A stretch of DNA of 64,000 nucleotides, from positions 1 through 64,000 of the forward strand of contig CAKKRE010000054.1 in the NCBI GenBank assembly GCA_919902505.1, read 5' to 3'. The first letter of the stretch is position 1. Every line of letters begins with the position of its first letter. The translations under genes and the position numbers were made by a program. Shown here piece after piece: positions 9,742 to 20,277 of the stretch. This stretch comes from Nitrospiraceae bacterium (GTDB taxonomy: Bacteria > Nitrospirota > Nitrospiria > Nitrospirales > Nitrospiraceae). Under the pieces are notes generated by a model. That model did no database searches and had not been told where the DNA came from. It worked only from the letters and a program-made list of their open reading frames with translations.

Positions 9742-9935
9742 CCCGGACTATCAAAATGTTGAAAAGTCCGACGGCCTACGGACACTGGGCGCTCACCGGC
9801 TGCGGTCGTCCGCAAACATGACGCTTAGTCTTTCCGTCGCGGACCTCACTGCAGCCGCGCCCGTGACAAGGCGGTCGTTTTGACGCGCCGGGGTTGGGCG
9901 GGTAAGAACGTCGCCTTTTTGAACATTCTGTGCGC
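9742..9935. repeat. Probable degenerate inverted-repeat element between permease and ATPase genes
   Basis: This gap has no gene. ATCAAAATGTTGAAAAGTC at 9750-9768 and, on the other strand, ACAGAATGTTCAAAAAGGC ending at 9932 form an imperfect terminal inverted repeat with about 14 of 18 positions alike. The interior is GC-rich and palindromic in places. The left edge overlaps TAGCCCGGACTAT, shared with the element at 21123. I read it as a decayed short mobile element or REP-like repeat interrupting the importer operon. The inverted repeat is seen; the classification is inference. Confidence 0.4.
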
Positions 9936-9967
9936 ACTGTTGCCTGTTATTTGGTAGGGAGATCGCT

Positions 9968-11071
9968 GTGGCTGAACTGGAACTCCGTCACATTTCGAAA
10001 TCCTTTCGGGACCAGCCAGTGCTGCGCGATATCTCGCTGCAGGTTCCCGATGGGAGTTTTACGATTCTGCTTGGCCCCTCCGGTTGCGGCAAATCGACGC
10101 TCCTGCGCATCATTGCCGGACTCGAGAGCCAGACCTCAGGCCAGGTGTGTATTGCCGGAACAGCGGTCGATCATCTCCCCCCGGCCGAACGCGACATCGC
10201 GATGGTCTTTCAGCAATACGCGCTTTATCCGCACCTCTCGGTCCGCGAGAATCTCGCCTTTGCCCTTACGATCCGACGAACTCCGCGCGGGGTGATCGAC
10301 GAGCGCATTGCCGAAGCTGCGCAACTCCTGGACATTGAGCCTCTCCTGGACCGCAAACCCAAAGATCTGTCTGGGGGGCAACGGCAACGGGTCGCGATGG
10401 GACGGGCGATCGTGCGTAAGCCGAAGCTGTTCCTGTTCGACGAACCGCTCTCCAATTTGGACGCCCAACTCCGCACCACGATGCGCATTGAGTTGAAGAA
10501 GTTACAACAGCGCCTGCAGGCCACCATGATCTACGTGACTCACGATCAAGTGGAAGCCATGACGCTGGGCGACCGCATCGTCGTCATCGAGGGCGGGCGC
10601 ATCCGACAGGCGGATGATCCCCATCGCACCTACGCCGCCCCGGCCGATCCCTTCGTCGCCTCCTTCATCGGGACACCACCGATGAATCTCTGGGAAGGCA
10701 CCCTCATGACAGAAGGCGGAAAGACCGTCTTCAAAGGCAACGGCCTGACCTTCCCGCTCCCGGCAAGGCTGGCCCCATCTCAACCAACGCAACAATCCGC
10801 CGTGACAGTCGGCATCCGCCCGGAAGACATTGCGCTCCGAGAGTCGCCGGAAGCACTACAGATAACAGGAATGGTGGAACTGGTCGAAGATCTCGGGGCG
10901 GACCTACTTCTGCATTGCCGGGTCGGTGAGCTTCGCCTCGTGGTCCGTACGGCCCGCCGCACCGACAGAATTCAAGAACAGACAGTGACACTCTTTTTCC
11001 CTCTCGATAAGCTGCACCTCTTCACCGACAATCGCCGGATCGATCCGCCCACTAGCGCGCCAAGAGCCTGA
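9968..11071 (+). CDS. ABC sugar importer ATPase, MalK/UgpC/MsmX family
   Basis: Nucleotide-binding subunit, 367 residues. It starts with GTG at 9968 behind GGGAG at 9958-9962. Residues 1-235 are the ATPase: Walker A GPSGCGKST, Q-loop AMVFQQYALYPHLSV, signature LSGGQRQRVAMGRAIVRKPK, Walker B LFLFDEPLSNLDA and switch histidine in YVTHDQVEAMTLGDR. Residues 240-360 form the C-terminal TOBE/OB region (VGIRPEDIAL), characteristic of CUT1 ATPases that can respond to regulators. It lies 226 bases behind the permease, separated by a repeat, so it may have its own promoter. Confidence 0.92.
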   Translation: MAELELRHISKSFRDQPVLRDISLQVPDGSFTILLGPSGCGKSTLLRIIAGLESQTSGQVCIAGTAVDHLPPAERDIAMVFQQYALYPHLSVRENLAFALTIRRTPRGVIDERIAEAAQLLDIEPLLDRKPKDLSGGQRQRVAMGRAIVRKPKLFLFDEPLSNLDAQLRTTMRIELKKLQQRLQATMIYVTHDQVEAMTLGDRIVVIEGGRIRQADDPHRTYAAPADPFVASFIGTPPMNLWEGTLMTEGGKTVFKGNGLTFPLPARLAPSQPTQQSAVTVGIRPEDIALRESPEALQITGMVELVEDLGADLLLHCRVGELRLVVRTARRTDRIQEQTVTLFFPLDKLHLFTDNRRIDPPTSAPRA

Positions 11072-11189
11072 GCCAGCTGCCCACGACCAGTTGCGCGAGA
11101 TAGTCATGCAACTCCACGGCCAGGCGTCGCAGTCATCCGCATAAACTGAGTGACGCGCCCGTGGGGCTCGATGTCGGAGCCCTCAATTT

Positions 11190-12377
<1,188 letters not shown>

Positions 12378-13406
12378 ATGGCCACATCTCAACGCGGTTA
12401 TTACGACATCCTCGGCGTGCCACGGAACGCGACGGCCGACGACATCAAGAAGGCCTTTCGGCGGCGGGCGCGCGAAATTCATCCCGATCTCCATACGGGC
12501 ACAAAAAAAACGGAGATGGAGAAGAAGTTCAAAGAATTGAACGAAGCGCACGAGGTGCTGTCGGACCCGGACAAGCGAAAAAAATACGACCAGTACGGCT
12601 CGAACTGGGAACAGGCGGAAGCCTATGAGCAGGCGCGCCAACAGGCCGGCGCCCAAGCGGGACGAGGCGGCCAAGCCGGCGGATTCAGCGGCGACTTCGG
12701 CGATATCTTCGAAACCTTCTTCGGAGGACGAGCCCGCGGCGGTGCCTCTCCCGGGTTTGCCGTCGATGGAGAAGATCTGGAGACCGACGTTCACCTGACC
12801 ATCCGCGACGTGTTGACCGGAGTCACCCGGCGCATCGATCTCACCGAACGCGTCGCCTGCAAGGCCTGCGGCGGCAGCGCCATCGTGCGCGGGCGTCCAT
12901 GTGTGGTCTGCGGCGGCGCCGGTACCCAGGCTGAAAAGCGTACGATCGAAGTACGCATTCCGGCCGGTGTGCAGAATGAGACCCGCGTCCGCCTGGCCGG
13001 CAAGGGACAACCAGGCATCAATGGAGGGAAACCGGGAGACCTCTATCTGCGCGTCCATATCCAGGCGAACGGCATCTTTCGGCAAAAGGGATTCGACATT
13101 CAGGTCACTCTGCCCGTTTGGCCCTGGGAAGCGGCATTGGGCGCTGACGTGATGGCGCCGACCCTGACGGAACCGGTGAAGGTCAAAATTCCCCCGGGCA
13201 GCAAGGCCGACAGTAAGCTGCGCTTGAAGGGCAAGGGTCTCCCGACCTCGACCGGCGAGCAGGGCGATCTCTTTCTGAAGCTCAAGATCGTCATGCCGAC
13301 GGCCATTTCCGACGAAGAACGGGCGCTCTACGAACAGTTGAGCCGCGCTCGCCACAGCGATCCCCGGGCCGAGATCATCGCCGCATCGAGACGTAGTTCA
13401 TCCTGA
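12378..13406 (+). CDS. DnaJ-class co-chaperone (CbpA-like) with a half zinc finger
   Basis: Hsp40 co-chaperone expected to stimulate DnaK, 342 residues. The J domain spans residues 6-72 with the HPD motif in [10 protein letters not shown] Gly/Phe-rich linker follows at about 85-125 ([21 protein letters not shown]). Two beta-barrel substrate-binding domains end near 325 (CTD-I entered at [18 protein letters not shown] at [13 protein letters not shown]). Between them DnaJ has four CxxCxGxG repeats, while CbpA has none. This protein has two (CKACGGSA and CVVCGGAG), enough for one zinc site. It could be called a shortened DnaJ or a CbpA that kept part of the finger. No dnaK or grpE lies nearby. 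Confidence 0.9.
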   Translation: MATSQRGYYDILGVPRNATADDIKKAFRRRAREIHPDLHTGTKKTEMEKKFKELNEAHEVLSDPDKRKKYDQYGSNWEQAEAYEQARQQAGAQAGRGGQAGGFSGDFGDIFETFFGGRARGGASPGFAVDGEDLETDVHLTIRDVLTGVTRRIDLTERVACKACGGSAIVRGRPCVVCGGAGTQAEKRTIEVRIPAGVQNETRVRLAGKGQPGINGGKPGDLYLRVHIQANGIFRQKGFDIQVTLPVWPWEAALGADVMAPTLTEPVKVKIPPGSKADSKLRLKGKGLPTSTGEQGDLFLKLKIVMPTAISDEERALYEQLSRARHSDPRAEIIAASRRSSS

Positions 13407-13435
13407 TCGGCGCGGCACTGAGGCCGACCCCCTCT

Positions 13436-14083
13436 ATGACTATTGCCGAATACGCGCTCCTCGCGTTTAGCTCTCTCTTCGTAATCGTCGATCCCATCGC
13501 CGTGGTCCCGGCCTTCCTCGCGATGACCCCACGGGATTCCGTGGCGCAGCGGCTCCGGACTGCGCGTGTCGCCTGCATGGTGACCGTCGCACTCCTCACG
13601 GGATTCGCCCTCTTCGGGCAAACCGTTTTGAAATTGTTAGGTATTAGCCTGCCGGCGGTTCAGATTGCCGGTGGACTGATCTTATTGCTCGTCGCGTTGG
13701 ACATGCTACGAGCACAACGATCCACGGTGCAGGAGACGGCGGCGGAAACAGCCGCCGGCACCAACAAGGACGACATTGCCGTCACCCCGCTTGCCGTGCC
13801 TATGCTGGCGGGACCGGCCGCAATCTCGACGGTCATCCTGCTGGAGACACAGGCCACCACCTGGGCGCTGCGGGCCGTATTATTAGGATGCCTTGTACTG
13901 ATCGGATTGGCGAGTTACAGTATATTAGCGATCGGCGCACGCAGCGCGAAGTGGCTCAATCCCATCGCCGAGAAGATCATCGCACGGCTGATGGGCCTGT
14001 TGCTCGCCGCGCTGGCCGTTCAATTTATGGTGAATGCCCTCACCGGAGAGCAAGGGCTGTTACGCGGGTTGACCGGACATTAA
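13436..14083 (+). CDS. MarC-family integral membrane protein
   Basis: A 215-residue polytopic membrane protein with about six spans and the MarC family start (FSSLFVIVDPIAVVPAFLAMTP). The internal loop (VTPLAVPMLAGPAAISTVI) is the conserved half-site of the family. Its biochemical role is not established; the old link to multiple antibiotic resistance has been questioned. It starts 29 bases after the DnaJ-like gene and ends 25 bases before the next gene, so co-transcription is plausible. Confidence 0.9.
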   Translation: MTIAEYALLAFSSLFVIVDPIAVVPAFLAMTPRDSVAQRLRTARVACMVTVALLTGFALFGQTVLKLLGISLPAVQIAGGLILLLVALDMLRAQRSTVQETAAETAAGTNKDDIAVTPLAVPMLAGPAAISTVILLETQATTWALRAVLLGCLVLIGLASYSILAIGARSAKWLNPIAEKIIARLMGLLLAALAVQFMVNALTGEQGLLRGLTGH

Positions 14084-14108
14084 TCGCATTAACCTGAAGG
14101 AGGAACGA

Positions 14109-14696
14109 ATGACGACGAAACTGTTCACATTTGCCACCGCTTCGGCCATCGCCTGCGCGCTGACGATTTCCCCTGCCTGGGCGAACCCCGAAGGAGGATA
14201 CGGCGGGCACAGCGGCGGCAGCTACGAGAAGGGCCGGCACGGCATGGGCGCCGCGATGATGGAAATGATGATGCACGGGGGCGCCGGCCACCTCATCCGC
14301 CACCTCCTAAAGCATGAAAAAGACATCGGACTGAGCGCCGAGCAGGTGACCAAGCTCAAGGGCCTGCAGCTCAATCTCGACAAGAACCGGATTAAGATGG
14401 AAGCCGACATCCAGATCGCCGAACGGGAAGTGAAAGCCCTGAACGACGACGAGAAAGCGGACATCGGCGCAATTGAAGCGAAGCTCAAGCAAAGCGCGGA
14501 CGTGCAGATCGGACTCCGTGTCCTGTCGATCAAGACCAGACGGGAAGCCCTCGCACTGCTGACCCCGGAGCAACGCGCGAAGGAACAGGCCGAACATGAG
14601 AAGATGATGCAGCAGCATAAGGGCGCGGGCCAGGCCGCTCCCCATGGAAAGAATCCGCATGGTGCCAATCCTCACGGCGAGGCGAAGCCCCAATAA
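14109..14696 (+). CDS. Spy/CpxP-like periplasmic protein with Met/His-rich segment
   Basis: Exported helical protein, 195 residues. Signal peptide 1-25 ends at SPAWA. A Gly/His/Met-rich stretch follows (GMGAAMMEMMMHGGAGH). Amphipathic helices carry the LTxxQ-like motifs of the Spy/CpxP/CnrX superfamily (LSAEQVTKLKGLQ and LLTPEQRAKEQ). The C-terminal tail is His/Gly/Asn-rich (HGKNPHGANPHGE). The family includes envelope-stress chaperones and periplasmic metal sensors; the Met/His content suggests metal binding, which is inference. AAGGAGG precedes the ATG. It is followed 30 bases later by a PepSY protein. Confidence 0.8.
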   Translation: MTTKLFTFATASAIACALTISPAWANPEGGYGGHSGGSYEKGRHGMGAAMMEMMMHGGAGHLIRHLLKHEKDIGLSAEQVTKLKGLQLNLDKNRIKMEADIQIAEREVKALNDDEKADIGAIEAKLKQSADVQIGLRVLSIKTRREALALLTPEQRAKEQAEHEKMMQQHKGAGQAAPHGKNPHGANPHGEAKPQ

Positions 14697-14726
14697 CCAT
14701 CCCACGCACAGAACCGGAGGCCACAC

Positions 14727-15086
14727 ATGATCAAGCACGTTGCAGTACCCGCCCTGATGGTCGCGGCACTTTGTTTCACGAGCACTCCCGCATGGAGCGA
14801 CAAGGGACACAAAGGCAAGGATGAGAAGTGTGACGCGGCCGAGTTGGTGAAGGATGCCAAGGTCACCATCGACCAGGCCATCAAGACCGCGTTGGATGCA
14901 GTCCCCGGCACGGCCGTCGAAGCCGAGCTTGAAAAGAAGCACGACAAAACGGTCTGGGAAGTCGAAATACTGGGAGCCGACGGCAAAATGACGGAAGTCC
15001 ATATCGACGCGGGCACAGGCACCGTCATCGATAAGGAAGCCAAACAAGAGAAGCACGAGAAGAAGGGTAAGAAAGAGAAGCACTAA
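14727..15086 (+). CDS. Small periplasmic PepSY-domain protein
   Basis: A 119-residue exported protein with a signal peptide ending TPAWS. One PepSY-type domain spans residues 40-102: a helix (VTIDQAIKTALDAVPGT), then strands (TVWEVEILGADGKMTEVHID) and AGTGTVIDKE. The tail is extremely Lys/His/Glu-rich. PepSY domains are common in periplasmic inhibitor or ligand-binding proteins; the ligand here is unknown. GGAGG at about 14715 sets the start. It is probably the last gene of the unit, as a strong hairpin follows. Confidence 0.8.
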   Translation: MIKHVAVPALMVAALCFTSTPAWSDKGHKGKDEKCDAAELVKDAKVTIDQAIKTALDAVPGTAVEAELEKKHDKTVWEVEILGADGKMTEVHIDAGTGTVIDKEAKQEKHEKKGKKEKH

Positions 15087-15092
15087 GCCCCC

Positions 15093-15130
15093 TGCGGCAG
15101 GGTCGCGCCTTCAGATGCGATCCTGCCGCA
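15093..15130 (+). terminator. Hairpin after the PepSY gene
   Basis: TGCGGCAGGGTCGC pairs with GCGATCCTGCCGCA: a 14-bp stem with one mismatch and a 10-base loop. It starts 6 bases after the stop codon. There is no run of T afterwards, so it is a terminator by position and stem strength only. Confidence 0.6.
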
Positions 15131-15319
15131 CCGTCTCGACCCGTCCCATTCATCTTTCTCCCCTTTCCCCCTGCTTGCCATTCCCAAGCCTAGCCACGGC
15201 CGATCTCAAGATCGGCGGATTGACCCTTTGCGCCCATCTATGCGAAAGTTTGCGACCCACCAGAAACAAGGCGATGCACTGAACGGCAGTCTTCCGATCC
15301 CGTAAATGAAGGAGTTTCC

Positions 15320-16993
15320 ATGACGATCGACCCACGACACAAAAGCCACAACCTGCTCGACGGTCCGGACCGCGCGCCGGCCCGCGCCATGCTCAAGGCC
15401 GTCGGCTTCACCGATGCCGACCTTGAACGCCCCCTGATCGGCGTTGCCAACACCTGGATCGAGGTCATGCCCTGCAATTACCACCTCCGTCGGTTATCCG
15501 AGCGAGTGAAGGCCGGGATTCGCGCAGCAGGCGGCACTCCGATTGAATACAACACCATCGCGGTGTCGGACGGCATTACCATGGGCACCGAGGGCATGAA
15601 GGCCTCGCTCATCAGCCGGGAAGTCATTGCCGACTCCATCGAGCTGGTCGCGCGTGGACACCTGTTCGACGGAGTCGTCGCCCTGTCCGGTTGCGACAAG
15701 ACGATTCCAGGCACCGTCATGGCCCTCTGCCGCTTGAACATCCCATCACTCATGATCTACGGCGGCTCCATCATGCCGGGGCAGTTCCAGGGACACGACG
15801 TCACGATTCAAGACGTGTTCGAAGCCGTCGGCAAACATGCGGCCGGCACGATGACGAATGCGGAACTCAAGGATCTCGAAGACCATGCCTGTCCGGGCCC
15901 CGGCGCCTGCGGCGGCCAGTTCACCGCCAACACCATGGCCATCGCCTTTGAATTTCTCGGCATCTCGCCGATGGGCCGAAACGGCGTCCCGGCCATGGAC
16001 CAACGCAAAGACGATGTGGCGTTCGAATGCGGCAAACTGGTCATGGACCTGCTCAAGAAAGACATTCGCCCCAAACAGATCATCACGCGTCGCTCCATCG
16101 AAAATGCGATCGCCGCCGTGGCGACGACCGGTGGATCGACGAATGCCGTCTTGCACCTGCTGGCCGTGGCGCGCGAAATGGGCGTGCGGCTGACCATCGA
16201 CGATTTCGACAAGATCAACCGGAAGGTGCCGTTACTGGCGGATCTCAAGCCGGGTGGCCGATTCACGGCGGCAGATCTCTATGCCGCCGGCGGCACGACC
16301 CTGGTCGCCAAACGCTTGATCGATGCCAAGATCCTGCATCCGGACCAGATCACCGTCAGCGGACGCACCATCGGTGAAGAGGCCAAGGCCGCCACGGAGA
16401 AGCCGGACCAGCAAGTGCTGCGTCCCCTCTCCAACCCGATCAAGCCGACGGGAGGCATGGTCATCCTGAAGGGCAACCTCGCGCCGGAAGGGTGCGTCGT
16501 GAAAGTCGCCGGCCACTCCATTCTGCATTTCAATGGACCCGCCAAGGTCTACGAGCGTGAAGAAGATGCCTTCAAAGCGGTGCAGGCCGGAAAGATCAAG
16601 GCCGGGGATGTGGTCGTCATCCGTTACGAAGGACCGTCCGGCGGTCCGGGCATGCGAGAAATGCTAGGCGTCACCGCCGCCATCGTCGGAGCCGGGCTCG
16701 GGGACTCAGTCGCTCTGCTCACTGACGGACGATTCTCCGGGGCCACACACGGCCTGATGGCCGGACATGTCGCGCCGGAAGCCATTAAGGGCGGCCCGAT
16801 CGCAGCGGTGAAGACCGGCGACATCATCACCTTCGACATCACGAAGCGACGCCTCGACGTGAACGTGACTCAGAAGGAACTGGCCGCGCGCCTGAAGAAG
16901 GTGAAGCATCCGGCCCCTCGATACCTGTCCGGCGTGATGGGCAAATACGCCCGCCACGTCTCCTCCGCATCGGAAGGCGCGGTGACGAGCTAG
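15320..16993 (+). CDS. ilvD: Dihydroxy-acid dehydratase
   Basis: Converts 2,3-dihydroxy-isovalerate (and the isoleucine analogue) to the 2-keto acid, the third common step of branched-chain amino acid synthesis, in the cytoplasm. The 557-residue length is normal for the family. Cluster and active-site motifs are present: [33 protein letters not shown] and, late in the chain, [12 protein letters not shown] and [11 protein letters not shown]. These include the conserved iron-sulfur cysteines. AAGGAG at about 15308-15313 sets the ATG. No other ilv gene is in the window. A secreted-protein gene follows after 2 bases. Confidence 0.97.
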   Translation: MTIDPRHKSHNLLDGPDRAPARAMLKAVGFTDADLERPLIGVANTWIEVMPCNYHLRRLSERVKAGIRAAGGTPIEYNTIAVSDGITMGTEGMKASLISREVIADSIELVARGHLFDGVVALSGCDKTIPGTVMALCRLNIPSLMIYGGSIMPGQFQGHDVTIQDVFEAVGKHAAGTMTNAELKDLEDHACPGPGACGGQFTANTMAIAFEFLGISPMGRNGVPAMDQRKDDVAFECGKLVMDLLKKDIRPKQIITRRSIENAIAAVATTGGSTNAVLHLLAVAREMGVRLTIDDFDKINRKVPLLADLKPGGRFTAADLYAAGGTTLVAKRLIDAKILHPDQITVSGRTIGEEAKAATEKPDQQVLRPLSNPIKPTGGMVILKGNLAPEGCVVKVAGHSILHFNGPAKVYEREEDAFKAVQAGKIKAGDVVVIRYEGPSGGPGMREMLGVTAAIVGAGLGDSVALLTDGRFSGATHGLMAGHVAPEAIKGGPIAAVKTGDIITFDITKRRLDVNVTQKELAARLKKVKHPAPRYLSGVMGKYARHVSSASEGAVTS

Positions 16994-16995
16994 TC

Positions 16996-17904
16996 ATGGG
17001 CATCCTGCTTCGATGGAGCGTTGCGGCGACGATGCTCGTCGCCGCGTGCTTCATCGCGGCGGATGGTTCTGCCGATGCGGCTGCACGTGCCGGGACCGTT
17101 TGCGCCGACTGGCACGACCGCCATCCGGAATGGCTCTGGTGCGACGATTTCGAAGTCGACCGCCTAAAGAGCTATTTCGAGTACGACATTCGGCATGGCC
17201 GGTTCGTCCGCGAAGCCGGAGCAGGGGTCGGCCACTCAACCGGCATGCGCGCGGAATACCTTCCCGGCGATCCCCACGGCGGTTCCCTTCACCTGGCGTT
17301 CGGCAAGACCCCAAGCGACTATATGAAACCGGTCGATGCCGGGACCGCCACATACCGCGACATCTACTGGCGGTTCGATCTGCGACTCCAGCCTGGCTGG
17401 ACCGGCGGTGGCGCCGACAAGTTGACCAGAGCCACAATTCTCTCCAGCGACCGGTTTGCGCAGGCCGCCATCGGCCATCTCTGGAGCGGAGGCCCGCCCG
17501 GCTCGGACCCTGAACGGCTCTATCTCGATCCTGCGTCCGGCACCGACGAATCGGGCTCGTTGCGCACCACCACCTACAATGATTTCCCGCGCCTACGCTG
17601 GCTCGGCGCGGCCGGCGGGAAGACTCCGCTGTTCAGCCCGCCCAACATCGGAACGTGGTTTTGCATCGAAGTGCACATGCAACTGAACAACGGAGCTGCC
17701 GACGACGGCGTCTTTGAATATTGGATCGACGATCGACTCGAAGCGCAACGAACCGGGATCAATTGGATCGGCAGCTACAGCGACTACGGCATTAACGCGG
17801 TGTACCTGGAGCAATATTGGACCTCCGTCCCGTTTGCTCAGATTCAACAGCGATACTTCGACAACTTCGTGGTCTCCACCGCTCGCATCGGATGCGCCCG
17901 GTGA
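16996..17904 (+). CDS. Secreted jelly-roll-like protein of unknown function
   Basis: Exported 302-residue protein with signal peptide 1-29 (MLVAACFIAADGSADAAA). The mature part looks beta-rich: WLWCDDFEVDRL, then YRDIYWRFDLRLQPGWTGG and, late, FEYWIDDRLEAQRTGINWIG and FDNFVVSTARIGC. This order resembles concanavalin-like/polysaccharide-lyase-like jelly rolls, but no catalytic residues are assigned, so I make no enzyme call. Four cysteines could form disulfides. It begins 2 bases after ilvD, an odd partner for a biosynthetic enzyme, and may simply share its transcript. Confidence 0.7.
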   Translation: MGILLRWSVAATMLVAACFIAADGSADAAARAGTVCADWHDRHPEWLWCDDFEVDRLKSYFEYDIRHGRFVREAGAGVGHSTGMRAEYLPGDPHGGSLHLAFGKTPSDYMKPVDAGTATYRDIYWRFDLRLQPGWTGGGADKLTRATILSSDRFAQAAIGHLWSGGPPGSDPERLYLDPASGTDESGSLRTTTYNDFPRLRWLGAAGGKTPLFSPPNIGTWFCIEVHMQLNNGAADDGVFEYWIDDRLEAQRTGINWIGSYSDYGINAVYLEQYWTSVPFAQIQQRYFDNFVVSTARIGCAR

Positions 17905-18012
17905 CACCAGCTGCCACCTGGATAGTCCGAGTCCGGGCAGCATGGTGAAAAATTTAACCGATTCTTGATTCGCCGTTTCGCGCGGCTGAGATACACTGCC
18001 GACCCACTAGTT

Positions 18013-20163
18013 ATGTCATCAGTTATGTCATCGCCGCAGACACCTTCAGAGACTCAGCCCCACGCATCGACGCCGAAGACGAGGGCTCACCGGCCGGCCA
18101 CGAGTGACCTCTCCCGGCCGGAATGGTACCTGAACCGCGAGCTCAGCCTCCTGGAATTCAACCGGCGCGTCCTCGATCTGGCGAAAGATCAGAAGGTTCC
18201 ACTGCTGGAACGGTTGAAGTTTCTCTGCATCGTGAGTTCCAATCTCGACGAGTTCTTCGAAGTCCGCGTGGCGGGACTCAAGGAACAGGTGACTCATGGA
18301 GTCGAACAACGGGGCGCCGACGGACTGACCCCGTCGGAACTCCTGGCCCGCATCGCCGCGCTGACTCACCAGCTGGTGCATGAGCAATACGTCGTCCTGA
18401 ATCAATCCCTCATCCCTCAGCTGGCCGACCAACGTATCCGTTTTCTCAAACGCGCCGATTGGATGCCGTCGCACATTCGGTGGATGCGCCGGTTTTTTTC
18501 CCGCGAATTGCTCCCGCTCCTGAGTCCGGTAGGCCTGGATCCCGCGCATCCCTTTCCCAAACTACTCAACAAGAGTCTCAACTTTCTGGTGACGCTGGAG
18601 GGAACCGATGCCTTCGGTCGCCCCAACGGAACTGCCATCGTGCAGGTCCCACGCTCGCTTCCGCGCGTGATTCATCTGCCGGTGCGCAATGCGGCCTGGC
18701 CCCACGATTTTGCATTTTTGTCGTCGGTGATCCATGCCTTTGTCCATCAACTCTTCCCCGGCATGCACGTCACCGGCTGCTACCAATTCCGTGTCACGCG
18801 GAACAGCAATCTTTTCGTGGACGAGGAAGACGTCGACGACCTCCGGCGGGCGCTCGAAGGTCAGCTTCCCGAACGGCGATTCGGCGACGAAGTGCGGCTT
18901 GAAGTGGCGGACAACTGCCCGCCCGACCTGGTCTATTTTCTGCGGGAACAGTTTCATCTGGATGCGCGCGACGTGTATCAGTGCCACGGACCGGTCAATC
19001 TGCATCGACTGATGGCCGTGCCCGACCTGGCGGATCGGCCCGATCTAAAATTTCAGCCCTTCACCCCCGGCATTCCCACGACGCCTGTGCCGAGCGAAGA
19101 CTGGTTCGACGCCATCAGGCAAGGCGACATCCTCCTGCATCATCCCTATCAGTCCTTCGCGCCCGTCACCGAGTTTCTACGGCAGGCGGCCACGGACCCG
19201 CACGTCCTCACCATCAAGCAAACCCTGTATCGCACAGGGGCGGATTCAGCCATCGTGCAATCCCTGGTGGATGCGGCGCGAGGCGGAAAAGAAGTGACCG
19301 TGGTGATCGAGCTACGGGCCCGTTTCGACGAAGAGGCCAACATCGAGCTGGCGCACGATTTAGAGGAGGCAGGCGCCCATGTGGTGTACGGCGTGGTCGG
19401 ACACAAAACCCACGCAAAAATGAGTCTGGTCCTCCGGCGGGAAGGCCGACTGCTGCGGAGCTATACGCACCTCGGAACCGGCAACTATCACGCCCGCAAT
19501 GCGCGGCTCTATACCGATTTTGGATTGCTCACCTGCGATGCGGCGATCGGGCGGGACGTCCGGACGGTCTTTCAGCAACTGACTTCCCTGGGACGACCGG
19601 GACGGCTCAAACATCTGCTCCAATCGCCCTTTACCTTGCATGCCACATTGCTGAAATGGATCGGCCGTGAAACCGACAGGGCCAAGCAGGGCCGACCAGC
19701 CCACATCATCGCGAAGATGAATGCGCTCCTGGAGCCTCACATCATCCGGGCCCTCTACAAGGCCTCTCAGGCCGGGGTGAAAATCGACTTGATCGTCCGG
19801 GGTCCCTGCGCCTTACGACCCGGCATCGCGGGCCTCTCGGAACATATCCGCGTACGTTCGATCATCGGACGGTTTCTCGAACATAGCCGGATCTTCTATT
19901 TTCTGAACGACGGCGACGACCGGGTCTTTCTCTCCAGCGCCGATTGGATGGATCGCAATTTCTTTCGGCGCATCGAAGTGGCCTTTCCTGTGCTGGATAA
20001 AACATTACGTCAGCGCGTGATCGACGAGGGTCTCCGCCCCTACCTCGAAGACAATACCCACGCCTGGATTCTCCATCGAGACGGCACCTACCGGCGTCAG
20101 ACGCCCGGACGCAGGGCCGCTCGTTCAGCCCAGCAGTGGCTGATGAATAGACTGGTTACCTAA
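18013..20163 (+). CDS. ppk: Polyphosphate kinase 1
   Basis: Reversibly transfers the ATP gamma-phosphate onto polyphosphate. About 716 residues from ATG 18013; ATG 18025 is equally possible, and an in-frame TTG at 17965 is unlikely. Domains in order: N-terminal helical domain (YLNRELSLLEFNRRVLDLA), head domain (FLVTLEGTDAFGRPNG), and two phospholipase-D-like catalytic domains. The autophosphorylated histidine lies in THLGTGNYHARNARLYTDFG, and a second conserved histidine in GRFLEHSRIFYFLNDGDD. The basic N-terminal extension is poorly conserved. A weak promoter-like pair (TTGATT, GATACA) lies at about 17965-17995. Confidence 0.96.
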   Translation: MSSVMSSPQTPSETQPHASTPKTRAHRPATSDLSRPEWYLNRELSLLEFNRRVLDLAKDQKVPLLERLKFLCIVSSNLDEFFEVRVAGLKEQVTHGVEQRGADGLTPSELLARIAALTHQLVHEQYVVLNQSLIPQLADQRIRFLKRADWMPSHIRWMRRFFSRELLPLLSPVGLDPAHPFPKLLNKSLNFLVTLEGTDAFGRPNGTAIVQVPRSLPRVIHLPVRNAAWPHDFAFLSSVIHAFVHQLFPGMHVTGCYQFRVTRNSNLFVDEEDVDDLRRALEGQLPERRFGDEVRLEVADNCPPDLVYFLREQFHLDARDVYQCHGPVNLHRLMAVPDLADRPDLKFQPFTPGIPTTPVPSEDWFDAIRQGDILLHHPYQSFAPVTEFLRQAATDPHVLTIKQTLYRTGADSAIVQSLVDAARGGKEVTVVIELRARFDEEANIELAHDLEEAGAHVVYGVVGHKTHAKMSLVLRREGRLLRSYTHLGTGNYHARNARLYTDFGLLTCDAAIGRDVRTVFQQLTSLGRPGRLKHLLQSPFTLHATLLKWIGRETDRAKQGRPAHIIAKMNALLEPHIIRALYKASQAGVKIDLIVRGPCALRPGIAGLSEHIRVRSIIGRFLEHSRIFYFLNDGDDRVFLSSADWMDRNFFRRIEVAFPVLDKTLRQRVIDEGLRPYLEDNTHAWILHRDGTYRRQTPGRRAARSAQQWLMNRLVT

Positions 20164-20277
20164 CTCCGCTGCAGGCGCACGCGCTCGTCACTATTAACCC
20201 CTCCTTAACCGGTCGCTTACCCGGTTGTCACGTCAGCCCTCTATGCTGTGGGCACGACAACGAGGAGGGGTAGCACC

